DNA of 64,000 bases from CPC320 sp002684375 (GCA_965662545.1 CBFIHZ010000013.1:26518-90517), one strand, 5' to 3'. Positions 46,752 through 55,605 are shown, counted from the first letter of the stretch. The notes: generated by a model from the letters alone, not told the origin. Numbers and translations: made by a program.

Positions 46752-47372
46752 ATGCTCCGTTATTCTGTTGCCGCCGCAACCACGGCCTGTGTCGCCCTAA
46801 TTGCCGGGGTCTGGTACACAAGCCTTGGCCCAGTCAGCACCGACCAATTTGCATCCTGCCGCACATCATCGATTGCCGGCGGAACCAGCCAAATCGGGGG
46901 CGCGTTTACGTTGATAGATTCCAATGGGCAGACGGTGACCAGCGCAGAGATCTTAACACAGCCATCTTTGATCTATTTCGGCTATACATTTTGCCCCGAT
47001 ATCTGCCCATTGGATGCCCTGCGCAATGTCGATGCAGTGGATCTGTTGGAAAGCCAGGGTCGACTGGTCACACCTGTATTTATTTCCATTGATCCGCGCC
47101 GCGACACACCCGAAGTTATCGGTGAATTTGCAGAAAATATGCACGAGCGCATGATTGGCCTGACAGGAACGCCAGAACAGGTCAAAGCGGCCTCGAAAAC
47201 CTATAAGACCTATTTCAAGGCGCATGCCGCTGAAGATGAGTATTATCTGGTTGATCACTCGACCTTTAGCTATTTGGTATTGCCAGAACACGGCTTTACA
47301 GAATTTTTCCGCCGCGACCTGTCAGCTGAGGCCGTTGCCGATCGGATCAGTTGTTTTGTGGACAACGCCTGA
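46752..47372 (+). CDS. senC: SCO1/SenC (PrrC) copper chaperone/thiol protein
   Basis: A 206-residue membrane-tethered thioredoxin-fold protein. An N-terminal helix (residues 5-22) leads to the copper site C81-PDI-C85 in FGYTFCPDICPLDAL, with the third ligand H169 in YYLVDHSTFSYLV. SCO proteins load the CuA centre of cytochrome oxidase; in Rhodobacter SenC/PrrC also feeds the RegB/PrrB redox signal. A longer in-frame opening at 46605 overlaps regB and is not family-like, so ATG 46752 was chosen. regA follows 79 bases downstream. Confidence 0.94.
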   Translation: MLRYSVAAATTACVALIAGVWYTSLGPVSTDQFASCRTSSIAGGTSQIGGAFTLIDSNGQTVTSAEILTQPSLIYFGYTFCPDICPLDALRNVDAVDLLESQGRLVTPVFISIDPRRDTPEVIGEFAENMHERMIGLTGTPEQVKAASKTYKTYFKAHAAEDEYYLVDHSTFSYLVLPEHGFTEFFRRDLSAEAVADRISCFVDNA

Positions 47373-47451
47373 ATTAAGACTAATGTAAAACCAGAATTGG
47401 CTCTGAACAGCGTGGACATGATGTCACCTTAGGGCATTGGAGAGAAGTCGG

Positions 47452-48006
47452 ATGGCGGACAAAAAACTTCGAGAGATAGGGCCTGATAAGACTCTACTTT
47501 TGGTTGATGATGATGAATTGTTTTTGCGCCGCTTGGCAAAAGCGATGGAAAAACGGGGTTTCGAGGTAGAGACCGCTGAAACCGTCGTGGCCGGCAAGGC
47601 AATTGCCACCGGGCGGCCACCTGCGCATGCTGTGATAGACCTACGATTGTCGGATGGGAATGGGCTGGACGTGGTCGAAGTGCTGCGTGAAAAGCGCCCC
47701 GATTGTCGGGTCGTGGTGTTAACCGGATACGGCGCGATAGCCACCGCGGTGGCCGCCGTGAAAATCGGGGCCACCGATTATTTGTCAAAACCGGCCGACG
47801 CCACCGATATTATGAATGCGCTGCTGGCCACCGATGACGACCTGCCGCCGCCGCCAGAAAATCCAATGAGCGCCGATCGCGTGCGCTGGGAACATATCCA
47901 GCGGGTCTATGAGCTGTGCGATCGCAATGTGTCTGAAACCGCACGCAGGCTGAACATGCACCGCCGCACCTTGCAACGCATCTTGGCCAAACGAAGCCCG
48001 CGTTAA
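47452..48006 (+). CDS. regA: Redox response regulator RegA (PrrA)
   Basis: A 184-residue response regulator, the exact length of Rhodobacter RegA. The acidic pocket is LLLVDDDELF and the phospho-acceptor D63 lies in AVIDLRLSDGNGLDV. K113 is in DYLSKPADA. A proline linker (LPPPPENP) leads to the Fis-like helix-turn-helix, residues 148-180, containing VSETARRLNMHRRTLQRIL, which is almost invariant among RegA homologues. It regulates energy metabolism genes in response to RegB. Start chosen at ATG 47452 behind GGAGAG; an upstream in-frame start would add five residues. Confidence 0.97.
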   Translation: MADKKLREIGPDKTLLLVDDDELFLRRLAKAMEKRGFEVETAETVVAGKAIATGRPPAHAVIDLRLSDGNGLDVVEVLREKRPDCRVVVLTGYGAIATAVAAVKIGATDYLSKPADATDIMNALLATDDDLPPPPENPMSADRVRWEHIQRVYELCDRNVSETARRLNMHRRTLQRILAKRSPR

Positions 48007-48503
48007 AGGCTGCGTTTGAGCCAGGCAATAAAGGTCGTCAGCTTTGCAGAGCCCGCGGTCTGGGGTCTGACAAGATAATAGCCGTGCTTTTTGCAATGGA
48101 TCCGCTTGATACATACCAAGCGGCCCTCGGCGATATCCGCATTAACAAGTGTTTCGGCCTGAATTGTGAGGCCTAGCCCGGTATGCGCAGCCGCCAAAAC
48201 CAGCGCATTTGTGGCAAGCATATGCTCAAAGACAATCAGACCAGGATAAAACCACTGACTTGGGCGATCCCAAGCCAAGGCAACAGCCTGCGCCAAAGTG
48301 GTCGGCGCCATATAGGTGGCACCAAAATCGTCAAGGTCGGCCAGAGATAAAATGCCCAAAAAGGTGTTGGACACTGTGCTGCTGATTTGCAACCTCAGAC
48401 CGCTGGATAGGGCAATTGTATTCCAAAGCGCGTGACATTTTTGACTTGACCTGAAGCCTACTTGAGCCTGTAAATTTGCCCTTTTACACAGGCGGATAGA
48501 CAA
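48003..48503 (-). pseudogene. LysR-type regulator, C-terminal remnant
   Basis: The frame encodes 166 residues whose second half matches the end of a LysR substrate-binding domain: MLATNALVLAAAHTGLGLTIQAETLV, DIAEGRLVCI, and HGYYLVRPQTAGSAKLTTFIAWLK (each quoted in part by position 95-166). LysR proteins are about 300 residues with an N-terminal helix-turn-helix; none is seen here, and residues 1-40 look random. The gene is thus missing its first half. It ends four bases inside regA. In Rhodobacter a LysR gene, hvrB, lies near regA and ahcY, so this may be its relic; that identity is inference. Confidence 0.72.
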
Positions 48504-48880
48504 TGAAATTTACCAAAGCTGGCATTATTCTCAATACTCAAAAATACCAAGAATGCGTTGATTTTTACGGGACTATTCTAGGCTTGGATATCATGTTTAA
48601 GATAGACCGTCCCAAAGAAAAAATCACAACTTTTGCTTTGGGAGAGGTCTATTTAATGATTGAACCCGGCGGTCATGCCCAGGCGGGACAAAAATCTGTG
48701 GCCATATGCCCAACCAAGTTTCGGTTCAACGTCAATGACGTACTAAGCGAATGTCGCGCACTTCGACGCAAAGGGGTGCAGGTCGAGGTCATTGACCACA
48801 GTTGGGGAACAACGGCCGAATTTTCCGATCCCGATGGCAACAGATGCGCGTTGAGATCTCAGAGAGACTTTGGATGTTGA
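48503..48880 (+). CDS. VOC (glyoxalase/bleomycin-resistance fold) family protein
   Basis: A 125-residue single-domain VOC protein. It shows NTQKYQECVDFYGTILGLDI at the start and SWGTTAEFSDPDGNRCALRS at the end, both typical. Metal ligands and substrate are not assignable. The ATG begins at the base where the antisense LysR remnant opens, so the loss of the LysR 5' half may have come with the arrival or duplication of this gene. Confidence 0.85.
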   Translation: MKFTKAGIILNTQKYQECVDFYGTILGLDIMFKIDRPKEKITTFALGEVYLMIEPGGHAQAGQKSVAICPTKFRFNVNDVLSECRALRRKGVQVEVIDHSWGTTAEFSDPDGNRCALRSQRDFGC

Positions 48881-48959
48881 GCCTTGACTAAGCCCTCATG
48901 GGTATTGCACTGGCCGCGCCTTTACCAATGGGCCGGTGATCAATGGATGGCAAAGCGAT

Positions 48960-49472
48960 TTAGCGCGTTTTTGACCGGTATAAGCCAGATTGCACGCGAA
49001 CAGTAAAACGCTTGGAAACTGAGGTTTCCCGGCGTTGATAGGTTTCAAAGCCCATGGCATCATAATACGCAAGACCCGGTGCATTGTCGGCCCCGATTGT
49101 GGCATCTATGTCTGCCAATCCAACCTGTTGGGCGATGACAAGAGTGGCATCAAACAACCGCCTACCGATACCTTTTCTGCCGGTATCAAGTGCAACATAG
49201 GTCCCGATAACCCCCCAACCCGGGGCGACATCATAGGTGTTTTTTGCCTGTGCCAGCTTGAGCGATTGAAATCCCAGCACCATCCCGTCTTTATGCGGGT
49301 CCAGTGCAACAGTGCATGTCAACTGATCTGCGGCCGCAATATAGTGAGATGCCACATAGGCCGGGTCACAGGCGCGGTCACTGTTCCACGACACAATGAT
49401 AGCGGTCAAAACGCGGCTTATACCCTCTGCGTCTTGCGGAATGGCGGGACGTATTTGCAGTGATTTAGTAAT
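48960..49472 (-). CDS. GNAT family N-acetyltransferase, probable ATT start
   Basis: A GNAT protein of 170 residues if begun at ATT 49472-49470. GKGIGRRLFDATL-like acetyl-CoA loop (RKGIGRRLFDATLVIA) and IGADNAPGLAYYDAMGF are present. The first usual start codon, TTG at 49409, cuts off IRPAIPQDAEGISRVL, which aligns with IRPATPQDAQSLCGVL of the paralogue at 49794-50330; so coding continues upstream of it. No ATG, GTG or TTG is available there. An ATT codon lies eight bases after a good AAGG ribosome site and would give MTKSLQIRPAIPQ. Either ATT is used, or a former ATG has mutated. Substrate is unknown. Confidence 0.75.
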   Translation of the reverse strand: MTKSLQIRPAIPQDAEGISRVLTAIIVSWNSDRACDPAYVASHYIAAADQLTCTVALDPHKDGMVLGFQSLKLAQAKNTYDVAPGWGVIGTYVALDTGRKGIGRRLFDATLVIAQQVGLADIDATIGADNAPGLAYYDAMGFETYQRRETSVSKRFTVRVQSGLYRSKTR

Positions 49473-49793
49473 GTAAAAGCCCTTAGATCTTGCTCAAATT
49501 TAATACATGCTTGCAGCATACCAAAATAATAAAACTGTTTGATCTTTCAAAATTTCAAGTTTGCGACCACTAATAACAAAATACGCCGCATAGATTTTTC
49601 AGACGGTTACAAAAAACACCATCGCGACATGCGGTTGGATAGACAGTATTTGCACAAAACACACCGTTCAATAGGGATATTATGATTTTTATAACTTATG
49701 TCAGTTTTCCGTGGGTGTGCCTTATAAGGGGTCAAAAGCAGCTTGGGTATCACATAGAGCGCGAACACGTCTAACGGCAAGGCCAATAGACTG
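49473..49793. other. Gene-free spacer between two acetyltransferase genes
   Basis: About 320 bp, AT-rich near 49490-49560. No reading frame with protein-like composition is seen. It must hold the promoter or leader of the left acetyltransferase gene; no clear promoter or repeat was found. Confidence 0.5.
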
Positions 49794-50330
49794 TCAAAAA
49801 GGCTTTACCACCGAGAACCCTGTGCAAACCTTGTCTACAAACATGCCGTTCGAAAGTGCGACATCTACGATCCGTCGATATTCGATAAAACCCAATTTGG
49901 CATAATAGCGCAAACCGCTTGGGTTGTCGGCGCGGATTGTCGCATCAATATTGCGGACCCCAGCGTTTTGCGCACACAGTCGGGTTGCTTGAAACAGCGC
50001 TTTACCAATGCCGCGCCCCTGACAGTCTGCCGCCACAAAGCTGGCAATGATGGCCCAGCCTCGTGGTAACTTACCCACTCCTTGCCAGTTCGGATCAGCC
50101 CATTCCAAAGCTTGAAACCCCATCAGCTGTTGATGGCGCTCGGGGTGCGCGGCCACAAGACAACTGATTGCGAAAGGCGGGGCAATATAATGATGAAACA
50201 AGCGGTCACGATCAAAGGTATTGACATGCGCCGTTGTCCCACCGGTTTCGATAATTTGGTTCAATACTCCGCACAGGCTTTGGGCATCCTGCGGAGTAGC
50301 CGGCCGAATATTCGGGAAAATCACAGCCAC
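49794..50330 (-). CDS. GNAT family N-acetyltransferase (phosphinothricin acetyltransferase-like)
   Basis: A 178-residue GNAT enzyme related to the neighbour at 48960-49472. The acetyl-CoA loop is CQGRGIGKALFQATRL and IRADNPSGLRYYAKLGF follows; RGWAIIASFVAADC replaces the typical YV-V segment. Such PAT/MnaT-like proteins acetylate small amines or amino acid analogues. GTG at 50330 begins one base after the TAG of the TPR gene, which suggests coupled translation; the longer frame opening at 50369 lies inside that gene. Confidence 0.83.
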   Translation of the reverse strand: MAVIFPNIRPATPQDAQSLCGVLNQIIETGGTTAHVNTFDRDRLFHHYIAPPFAISCLVAAHPERHQQLMGFQALEWADPNWQGVGKLPRGWAIIASFVAADCQGRGIGKALFQATRLCAQNAGVRNIDATIRADNPSGLRYYAKLGFIEYRRIVDVALSNGMFVDKVCTGFSVVKPF

Positions 50331-50331
50331 A

Positions 50332-52062
50332 CTAAGATATCTGCGCCAACACTTCGGCCCAATCCTCACGTTCTGTCTGGCGGCGCAGCCGGACCGAATT
50401 GTACCAATAACTGTTGTGTGGGTGAATGCCCCAGCGCCAATTGCTCACGCGGGGTAACAATGCATCAATTTCCTTACCCAGCGCGCCTGCCAAATGAACC
50501 GTGACATTGTCAATCGACACGATGCGATCACAGGCAGTGATCAACGCAGCCAAGCCGTCGATATCGTTAAAATTATCGATCTGTTCCACTTGCGCCACAT
50601 CGATTCCATGGTCTTGCCTCACCCGATTAATTTCATCGTCCATATCGCCATATTGCAAGCTTACAAACTTGACGTTCTCGGCCTGAAACGCGCGGGCAAG
50701 CTGACCGAGGGAAATCGTGCGTTTTTGCGCGACCCGTATTTTAGAAGTTGAGTGCCAGCTAAGACCAATCAGGATTTTCGAGCCGTCACTTAAAAGCCTG
50801 TCCCGCAAAACTGCAGCTCTTTTTCCATCGGCAGATAAATAGCCTTGCGCCGCCGTTTTAAAACTCTCGATATTGGGTCGAAAATGCAGTGGCAACGAGC
50901 CCATAGCGATATGGGCATCGTAATCACCTTCGGAAACCGATGTGTCGCTTTCACAAAACGCAATATCTTTTGGAAATGAACGCCTTAAAATCGGGATCAA
51001 GCGTTTATCTGCTTTGACAATGAGTTGTGAACAGGCCTTATGAAGGTCGGGTATGAGAGAGGAAAACATAATCTCATCACCAATGCCCTGCTCGCCCCAA
51101 ACCAACACCTTACCCCGATCCCCCAAGCGCCATTTGGGTCGGCTTGAGATCACGGGCACTGAATCCAGCTTAGATTTTTTCCAGCGGTATTCATAGGCGG
51201 GCCAACCCATTTTAAAATCTTCAAGATTGAGCAATAGCATTGACTTGTTATATCGCGCTCCCACATGTTTGGGATTGATTTCAATGGCCCTGTCATAACT
51301 CTTGATTGCCGCCCTCAACTCGCCTTTTGCACGCAGAGCAGCGCCCATATTATTGCAAGATTTATCATGGCTTGGCATAATCTGCAGTGCCTTCTGGAGA
51401 TTATGTATAGCAGGGTCCAAATCCCCTTTTTCAACCAAAGCGCTGCCAATATTAAAATAGGTTTCTGCGCAACCGGGTTTGATTTTTAGGGACTTCCTAT
51501 AATATTTTACTGCAGTATCAAATTGCTTTTTATCCACCAACGCCAACCCTAAATTATTATAGGTCACTGCATTGCCAGGTTGAAATTTCATCGCCTTCTG
51601 ATAGTTTTCTATCGCAGCATCAGGATCACCCTTTCTTCTTAGAGCATTTCCAAGATTATTATAAACTTCGGCATTTTCTGGGCTGATTTTCAGAGCTTTT
51701 AGATAGATGTCTATAGCAATTTCATATTTTCCAAGTGCTGAATTCGCCACACCTACGACATTCAAAACCCTATGAGACTTTGGGTATCTTTTAATAATTT
51801 CTTCTGATTCCGATAAAACCTCTGCATATTTCTTCATTGTACAAAGGTTTACCAAATCAAGCAATTTTTCCTTAGGCACCTCCTCATTGGATGAGATTTG
51901 AGGGTTTATGCCTGACTTCAGCCGTTGATACCCCTGAATCGCCTTTGCATTTTTTGGGAATTTTGCAAGTATTTGCTGATAAATCACTTCTGCTGCGGCA
52001 AGATTACCCGACTTTAGGTGTTTTTCTGCCTTAGAAAGGGATTTGTGAACCGATGAAGTCAT
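50332..52062 (-). CDS. TPR-repeat protein with C-terminal GT-B glycosyltransferase-like domain
   Basis: A 576-residue protein. Residues 1-60 resemble the N-terminal TPR of roseobacter sulfotransferases (KHLKSGNLAAAEVIYQQILAKFP). About six tetratricopeptide repeats run from 105 to 275, for example NLGNALRRKGDPDAAIENYQ. The C-terminal part (about 300-576) has GKVLVWGEQGIGDEIMFSSL, KILIGLSWHST and CDRIVSIDNVTVHLAGALGK, the pattern of GT9/GT41-like heptosyl- or O-GlcNAc-like transferases. It may glycosylate a protein or surface polymer; the target is unknown. No sugar genes lie beside it. Confidence 0.82.
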   Translation of the reverse strand: MTSSVHKSLSKAEKHLKSGNLAAAEVIYQQILAKFPKNAKAIQGYQRLKSGINPQISSNEEVPKEKLLDLVNLCTMKKYAEVLSESEEIIKRYPKSHRVLNVVGVANSALGKYEIAIDIYLKALKISPENAEVYNNLGNALRRKGDPDAAIENYQKAMKFQPGNAVTYNNLGLALVDKKQFDTAVKYYRKSLKIKPGCAETYFNIGSALVEKGDLDPAIHNLQKALQIMPSHDKSCNNMGAALRAKGELRAAIKSYDRAIEINPKHVGARYNKSMLLLNLEDFKMGWPAYEYRWKKSKLDSVPVISSRPKWRLGDRGKVLVWGEQGIGDEIMFSSLIPDLHKACSQLIVKADKRLIPILRRSFPKDIAFCESDTSVSEGDYDAHIAMGSLPLHFRPNIESFKTAAQGYLSADGKRAAVLRDRLLSDGSKILIGLSWHSTSKIRVAQKRTISLGQLARAFQAENVKFVSLQYGDMDDEINRVRQDHGIDVAQVEQIDNFNDIDGLAALITACDRIVSIDNVTVHLAGALGKEIDALLPRVSNWRWGIHPHNSYWYNSVRLRRQTEREDWAEVLAQIS

Positions 52063-52292
52063 AATCCAACCTTAGTTTAAAATTTATTCTGAAATTCTGG
52101 TCGTACTGGTTCAGGTTTATGCGCGTCTTAGGGAACGCTTTAGAAGATGTTAAAAATTTCGAAAAAAACCCTGAGTATAAAAAGTAATAGGGGAAGTATG
52201 TGCCCTGTTATCCCGCCACTTTCCATCCTTTCTTTTCATAAACCGTTAAATTTTAACCTCACGCAGATTGGCCATACCTGCGGTCAAGATTA

Positions 52293-52883
52293 TCACAACA
52301 GACGCAGCAGGCTGAGATGCCTGTCAATATAGGCTTTACGCACCTGTTTTGGCGGCCGCAGATCTATCCGAAGCCCCTCGATCAATGACGGGTCGGGTTT
52401 GCCAAAAAATTGGTCTGCCTCGGCGGTGGCAAATCCTGCAATCTGCGTGGCTTCCATCCAAGCACTCATTTTATCGGCCTTTTTGATCTGTCGCTTTGTC
52501 GCCACAGGCAATTTTGCCGGCAATCCAAAGCGCAGATGTATCGCCCCAGTCAACCGCTCGTCCAGATCCCCATAACCGGCCCCCATCGCGGCTTTGACCG
52601 GTGAAATCATATCGCCAATAACGTATTCTGGCGCGTCGTGTAATAGCGCAGCAAGGCGCCATTTAACAGGGGAACCGGGGCAAAGCCGGTGATAAATCAT
52701 CTCGACCAACAGCGAATGCTCGGCCACCGAATAAGCAAAATCGCCCTGTGTCTGGCCATTCCAGCGCGCCACAAACGCCAACCCGTGGGCAATGTCTTCG
52801 ATCTCGATATCCAAAGGGGTCGGATCCAGCAGGTCGAGCCGGCGACCCGACAGCATGCGTTGCCATGCACGGGGTTGTTTCAT
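52293..52883 (-). CDS. HD-domain phosphohydrolase (YfbR-like)
   Basis: A 196-residue HD-superfamily protein. The metal site is formed by H56 (YSVAEHSLLVE), H82-D83 (ALLHDAPEYVIGD) and a later Asp in KKADKMSAWMEA. Enzymes of this type, such as YfbR, remove phosphate from deoxynucleoside 5'-monophosphates. The start at 52883 (MKQPRAWQRML) follows GAGGGACAG; a frame 11 codons longer is possible. It lies 60 bases downstream of the methyltransferase gene on the same strand. Confidence 0.87.
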   Translation of the reverse strand: MKQPRAWQRMLSGRRLDLLDPTPLDIEIEDIAHGLAFVARWNGQTQGDFAYSVAEHSLLVEMIYHRLCPGSPVKWRLAALLHDAPEYVIGDMISPVKAAMGAGYGDLDERLTGAIHLRFGLPAKLPVATKRQIKKADKMSAWMEATQIAGFATAEADQFFGKPDPSLIEGLRIDLRPPKQVRKAYIDRHLSLLRLL

Positions 52884-52943
52884 CTGTCCCTCATCATTTT
52901 TCCAACTTGGTGCCATAGCCCAAACCCCAGACGCAAGGACAGA

Positions 52944-53753
52944 TTAATCGGTCGTCGCGGGCCACGCACCGCTTTTACGGGCGCGGACGTGCAGAAACAA
53001 CGGCACTATCAGGTTGTCGGCCAGATCAGAACAAACTTCGACCTCGGCGGCTGTTGCTCGCGGCTCTTGCAGAGCTTCCAACTCAAACCCGGCAGCGATC
53101 ACGCTGTTAATCCAGCTTGAAATTGGCCGGTGAAAGCGCGGGGTAATAAACTTTGCGTGCCGGGCCTTGATATCATCCGGGGCGGCGCCAAACGTCCAAG
53201 ATTGCTCTTCTCCAGCACAAGATGTGAAATATTTTCCCGATGAGCGACCGATCGGATCGCCGTTCTCATCACATATTTTCTGGCTGCCAATGGCGGTAAA
53301 ACAGGGGTGCAAAATCGAAAATTGCAAAAACCCGCCGGGCTTGAGCACCCGGTAAGCTTCGTCCAGTGCCCGATCCAGATCATCGACATCCATTAACGAC
53401 ATAAACGCAACCGCAAAATCAAAAGATGCCTGTGCAAACGGCAATTCTTTGCAATCGGCGAGATGAAATTCAATATCCAAGGGTGTATGCTGCTCGGCTT
53501 CCCGAGCATGGCGTATAAATGTGGGCGCAAAGTCTATACCGAACATCTTGGCGCCTTTTCCGGCCAGCACTCTGGTATTTCCAGCCTCGCCACACCCGAT
53601 ATCTAGCCCTTTTAAGCCCACAATAGATGGCAAAAAGGTCAAAAAAGCCGGCGTGTTGAGAACATCGCGGTATACGTCATACCCGGCGCGCGCGAGCACT
53701 GTCCAACTTTCGGCATTTTCTTCCCAACGTTTTAAAACCGGATTATCCGCCAT
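52944..53753 (-). CDS. SAM-dependent class I methyltransferase
   Basis: A 269-residue protein of the Methyltransf_11 type. Motif I is GLDIGCGEAGNTRVLAGKG, acidic strand two ends GIDFAPTFI, and post-motif ADCKELPFAQASFD precedes AYRVLKPGGFLQFSILHPCF. Substrate is unknown. The C-terminal segment with RPISSWINSVIAAGFELEAL is usual for this group. It is divergent from ahcY, whose enzyme clears the S-adenosylhomocysteine such reactions produce, but that link is only suggestive. Confidence 0.87.
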   Translation of the reverse strand: MADNPVLKRWEENAESWTVLARAGYDVYRDVLNTPAFLTFLPSIVGLKGLDIGCGEAGNTRVLAGKGAKMFGIDFAPTFIRHAREAEQHTPLDIEFHLADCKELPFAQASFDFAVAFMSLMDVDDLDRALDEAYRVLKPGGFLQFSILHPCFTAIGSQKICDENGDPIGRSSGKYFTSCAGEEQSWTFGAAPDDIKARHAKFITPRFHRPISSWINSVIAAGFELEALQEPRATAAEVEVCSDLADNLIVPLFLHVRARKSGAWPATTD

Positions 53754-53890
53754 GACTGTATGCTTTCAATATGATAAAAATACAACCTTAGGGATATTAA
53801 TTCATGTGGTCAAATGCTGCTTTACTTTACAACATTGTCCTGTGGACTAACTTGTGTTAGCGCACCCGGTGAACCCCTTGGAGAATTTAG

Positions 53891-55285
53891 ATGAGCAGCG
53901 ATTACATCGTAAAAGATATCAATCTGGCCGAATTTGGCCGTAAGGAATTAAATATTGCCGAAACCGAAATGCCCGGATTGATGGCACTGCGAGCCGAATA
54001 TGGTGACAGCAAACCTCTCAAAGGCGCGCGGATTGCCGGATCATTGCATATGACGATCCAAACCGCTGTTCTGATTGAGACATTGGTGGCGTTGGGTGCC
54101 GAGGTGCGCTGGGCATCTTGCAACATCTTTTCAACCCAAGATCACGCAGCGGCCGCAATCGCCGCAAGCGGCACGCCGGTCTTTGCAATCAAAGGCCAAT
54201 CACTTGTCGAACATTGGGATTATCAGGACCGCACCTTTATGTTTGACCAAGGCGGGGCAAACATGATCCTCGATGATGGCGGGGATGCCACGCTTTATGT
54301 TTTACTGGGCGCCCGGGTAGAAAACGGTGAGACCGATCTGATTGCGGTGCCCACATCCGAAGAGGAAGAAGCCGTCTTTGCTCAGATTAAAAAGCGGATC
54401 GCGGCCAGTCCAGGGTGGTTTACAAAACAGCGCGAAATGATCCGAGGCGTATCAGAAGAAACCACAACCGGGGTGCACCGCTTATATGAATTGGTCAAGT
54501 CCGGGCAACTGCCGTTCCCGGCAATCAATGTCAACGACTCGGTGACCAAATCCAAGTTTGACAACAAATATGGCTGTAAGGAATCGCTGGTCGACGGCAT
54601 CCGTCGCGCCACCGACACGATGATGGCGGGCAAAGTGGCCGTTGTCTGTGGCTATGGCGATGTTGGCAAGGGGTCTGCCGCCTCGCTGCGCGGCGCAGGC
54701 GCGCGGGTGAAAGTTACCGAAGTTGATCCGATCTGTGCGCTGCAGGCTGCGATGGATGGCTTTGAAGTTGTCCTTTTGGAAGATGTGGTCGACAGCGCTG
54801 ATATTTTCATCACCACAACCGGCAACAAAGACGTTATCCGCATCGAACATATGCGCGACATGAAGGATATGGCAATCGTTGGAAATATCGGCCATTTTGA
54901 TAACGAAATTCAGGTGGCAAACCTGAAAAATCACAAATGGACCAATATCAAAGAGCAGGTCGATATGATCGAGATGCCGTCGGGCAACCGGATTATTCTG
55001 CTGTCCGAAGGGCGTTTGCTGAACTTGGGCAACGCCACAGGTCATCCATCTTTCGTGATGTCGGCGTCCTTCACCAATCAGGTTCTGGCGCAGATTGAAC
55101 TGTGGACCAAGAACGACGCTTATAAAAATGATGTGTATATCCTGCCCAAACATCTGGATGAGAAAGTTGCACGGCTGCATCTTGATAGAATTGGTGTCAA
55201 ACTGACTACTCTAGCCAAAGATCAGGCCGATTATATTGGTGTCACAACTGAAGGGCCGTTCAAACCGGAACACTACCGGTATTAG
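53891..55285 (+). CDS. ahcY: Adenosylhomocysteinase
   Basis: A 464-residue enzyme that splits S-adenosylhomocysteine into homocysteine and adenosine, keeping the methyl cycle running. NAD-binding motif GYGDVGKGSAASLRG, NVNDSVTKSKFDNKYGC (catalytic Lys/Asp) in part, and the C-terminal KPEHYRY NAD clasp are all present, and so is the roughly 40-residue insert of the bacterial type. Ribosome site TTGGAG stands eight bases before ATG. In Rhodobacter this gene lies near regA and is controlled by HvrB; here about 6 kb separate them. Confidence 0.97.
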   Translation: MSSDYIVKDINLAEFGRKELNIAETEMPGLMALRAEYGDSKPLKGARIAGSLHMTIQTAVLIETLVALGAEVRWASCNIFSTQDHAAAAIAASGTPVFAIKGQSLVEHWDYQDRTFMFDQGGANMILDDGGDATLYVLLGARVENGETDLIAVPTSEEEEAVFAQIKKRIAASPGWFTKQREMIRGVSEETTTGVHRLYELVKSGQLPFPAINVNDSVTKSKFDNKYGCKESLVDGIRRATDTMMAGKVAVVCGYGDVGKGSAASLRGAGARVKVTEVDPICALQAAMDGFEVVLLEDVVDSADIFITTTGNKDVIRIEHMRDMKDMAIVGNIGHFDNEIQVANLKNHKWTNIKEQVDMIEMPSGNRIILLSEGRLLNLGNATGHPSFVMSASFTNQVLAQIELWTKNDAYKNDVYILPKHLDEKVARLHLDRIGVKLTTLAKDQADYIGVTTEGPFKPEHYRY

Positions 55286-55295
55286 GCTGCTATAG

Positions 55296-55314
55296 CCCCG
55301 CCTTTTTGGCGGGG
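55296..55314 (+). terminator. Probable ahcY terminator
   Basis: Stem CCCCGCC / GGCGGGG with a T5 loop, 10 bases after the ahcY stop. No downstream T tract, so termination strength is uncertain. Confidence 0.6.
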
Positions 55315-55495
55315 TCTGCGCATTGTCGAAAGCGTGCTGCCCGATCAAACCGCCAATGATTATCATATTTGACAGGTATTCTAAATACTAATCATTTGCC
55401 CAAACCATCTGAATATCCTATGGTCTATGAACCGAGCCAGGACGGCCGGGACTTTTCCGATAACGCGTTAGGTGCTTGGGGAGCATACGGGGTGA

Positions 55496-55527
55496 CGGAG
55501 GGTTTCGGCAGTGGCTGAAACCCTCCG
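55496..55527. repeat. Perfect 11-bp inverted repeat (14-bp stem with inner pairs)
   Basis: CGGAGGGTTTC / GAAACCCTCCG separated by 10 bases, of which three more can pair (one as G-U), leaving a 4-base loop. It sits in the 320-bp gap between ahcY and the EVE gene. There is no T tract on either strand, so it is not a standard terminator. A 32-codon frame (ATG 55420 to TGA 55518) overlaps the left arm. The remaining gap holds no supported gene. Confidence 0.6.
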
Positions 55528-55605
55528 ATACTTACCTAAACGGTGCGTTTCCTATCCCAGTAAATCGATAGGTTTGATAACGCGACTGCGTCACTGGTTT
55601 CAACC

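Noticed and set aside
53754..53890. Possible S-adenosylhomocysteine or SAM/SAH riboswitch upstream of ahcY
   Set aside because: A small hairpin CTAAC-TTGT-GTTAG (53847-53860) is present, but I could not find the conserved core of either riboswitch class; a covariance-model search would decide.
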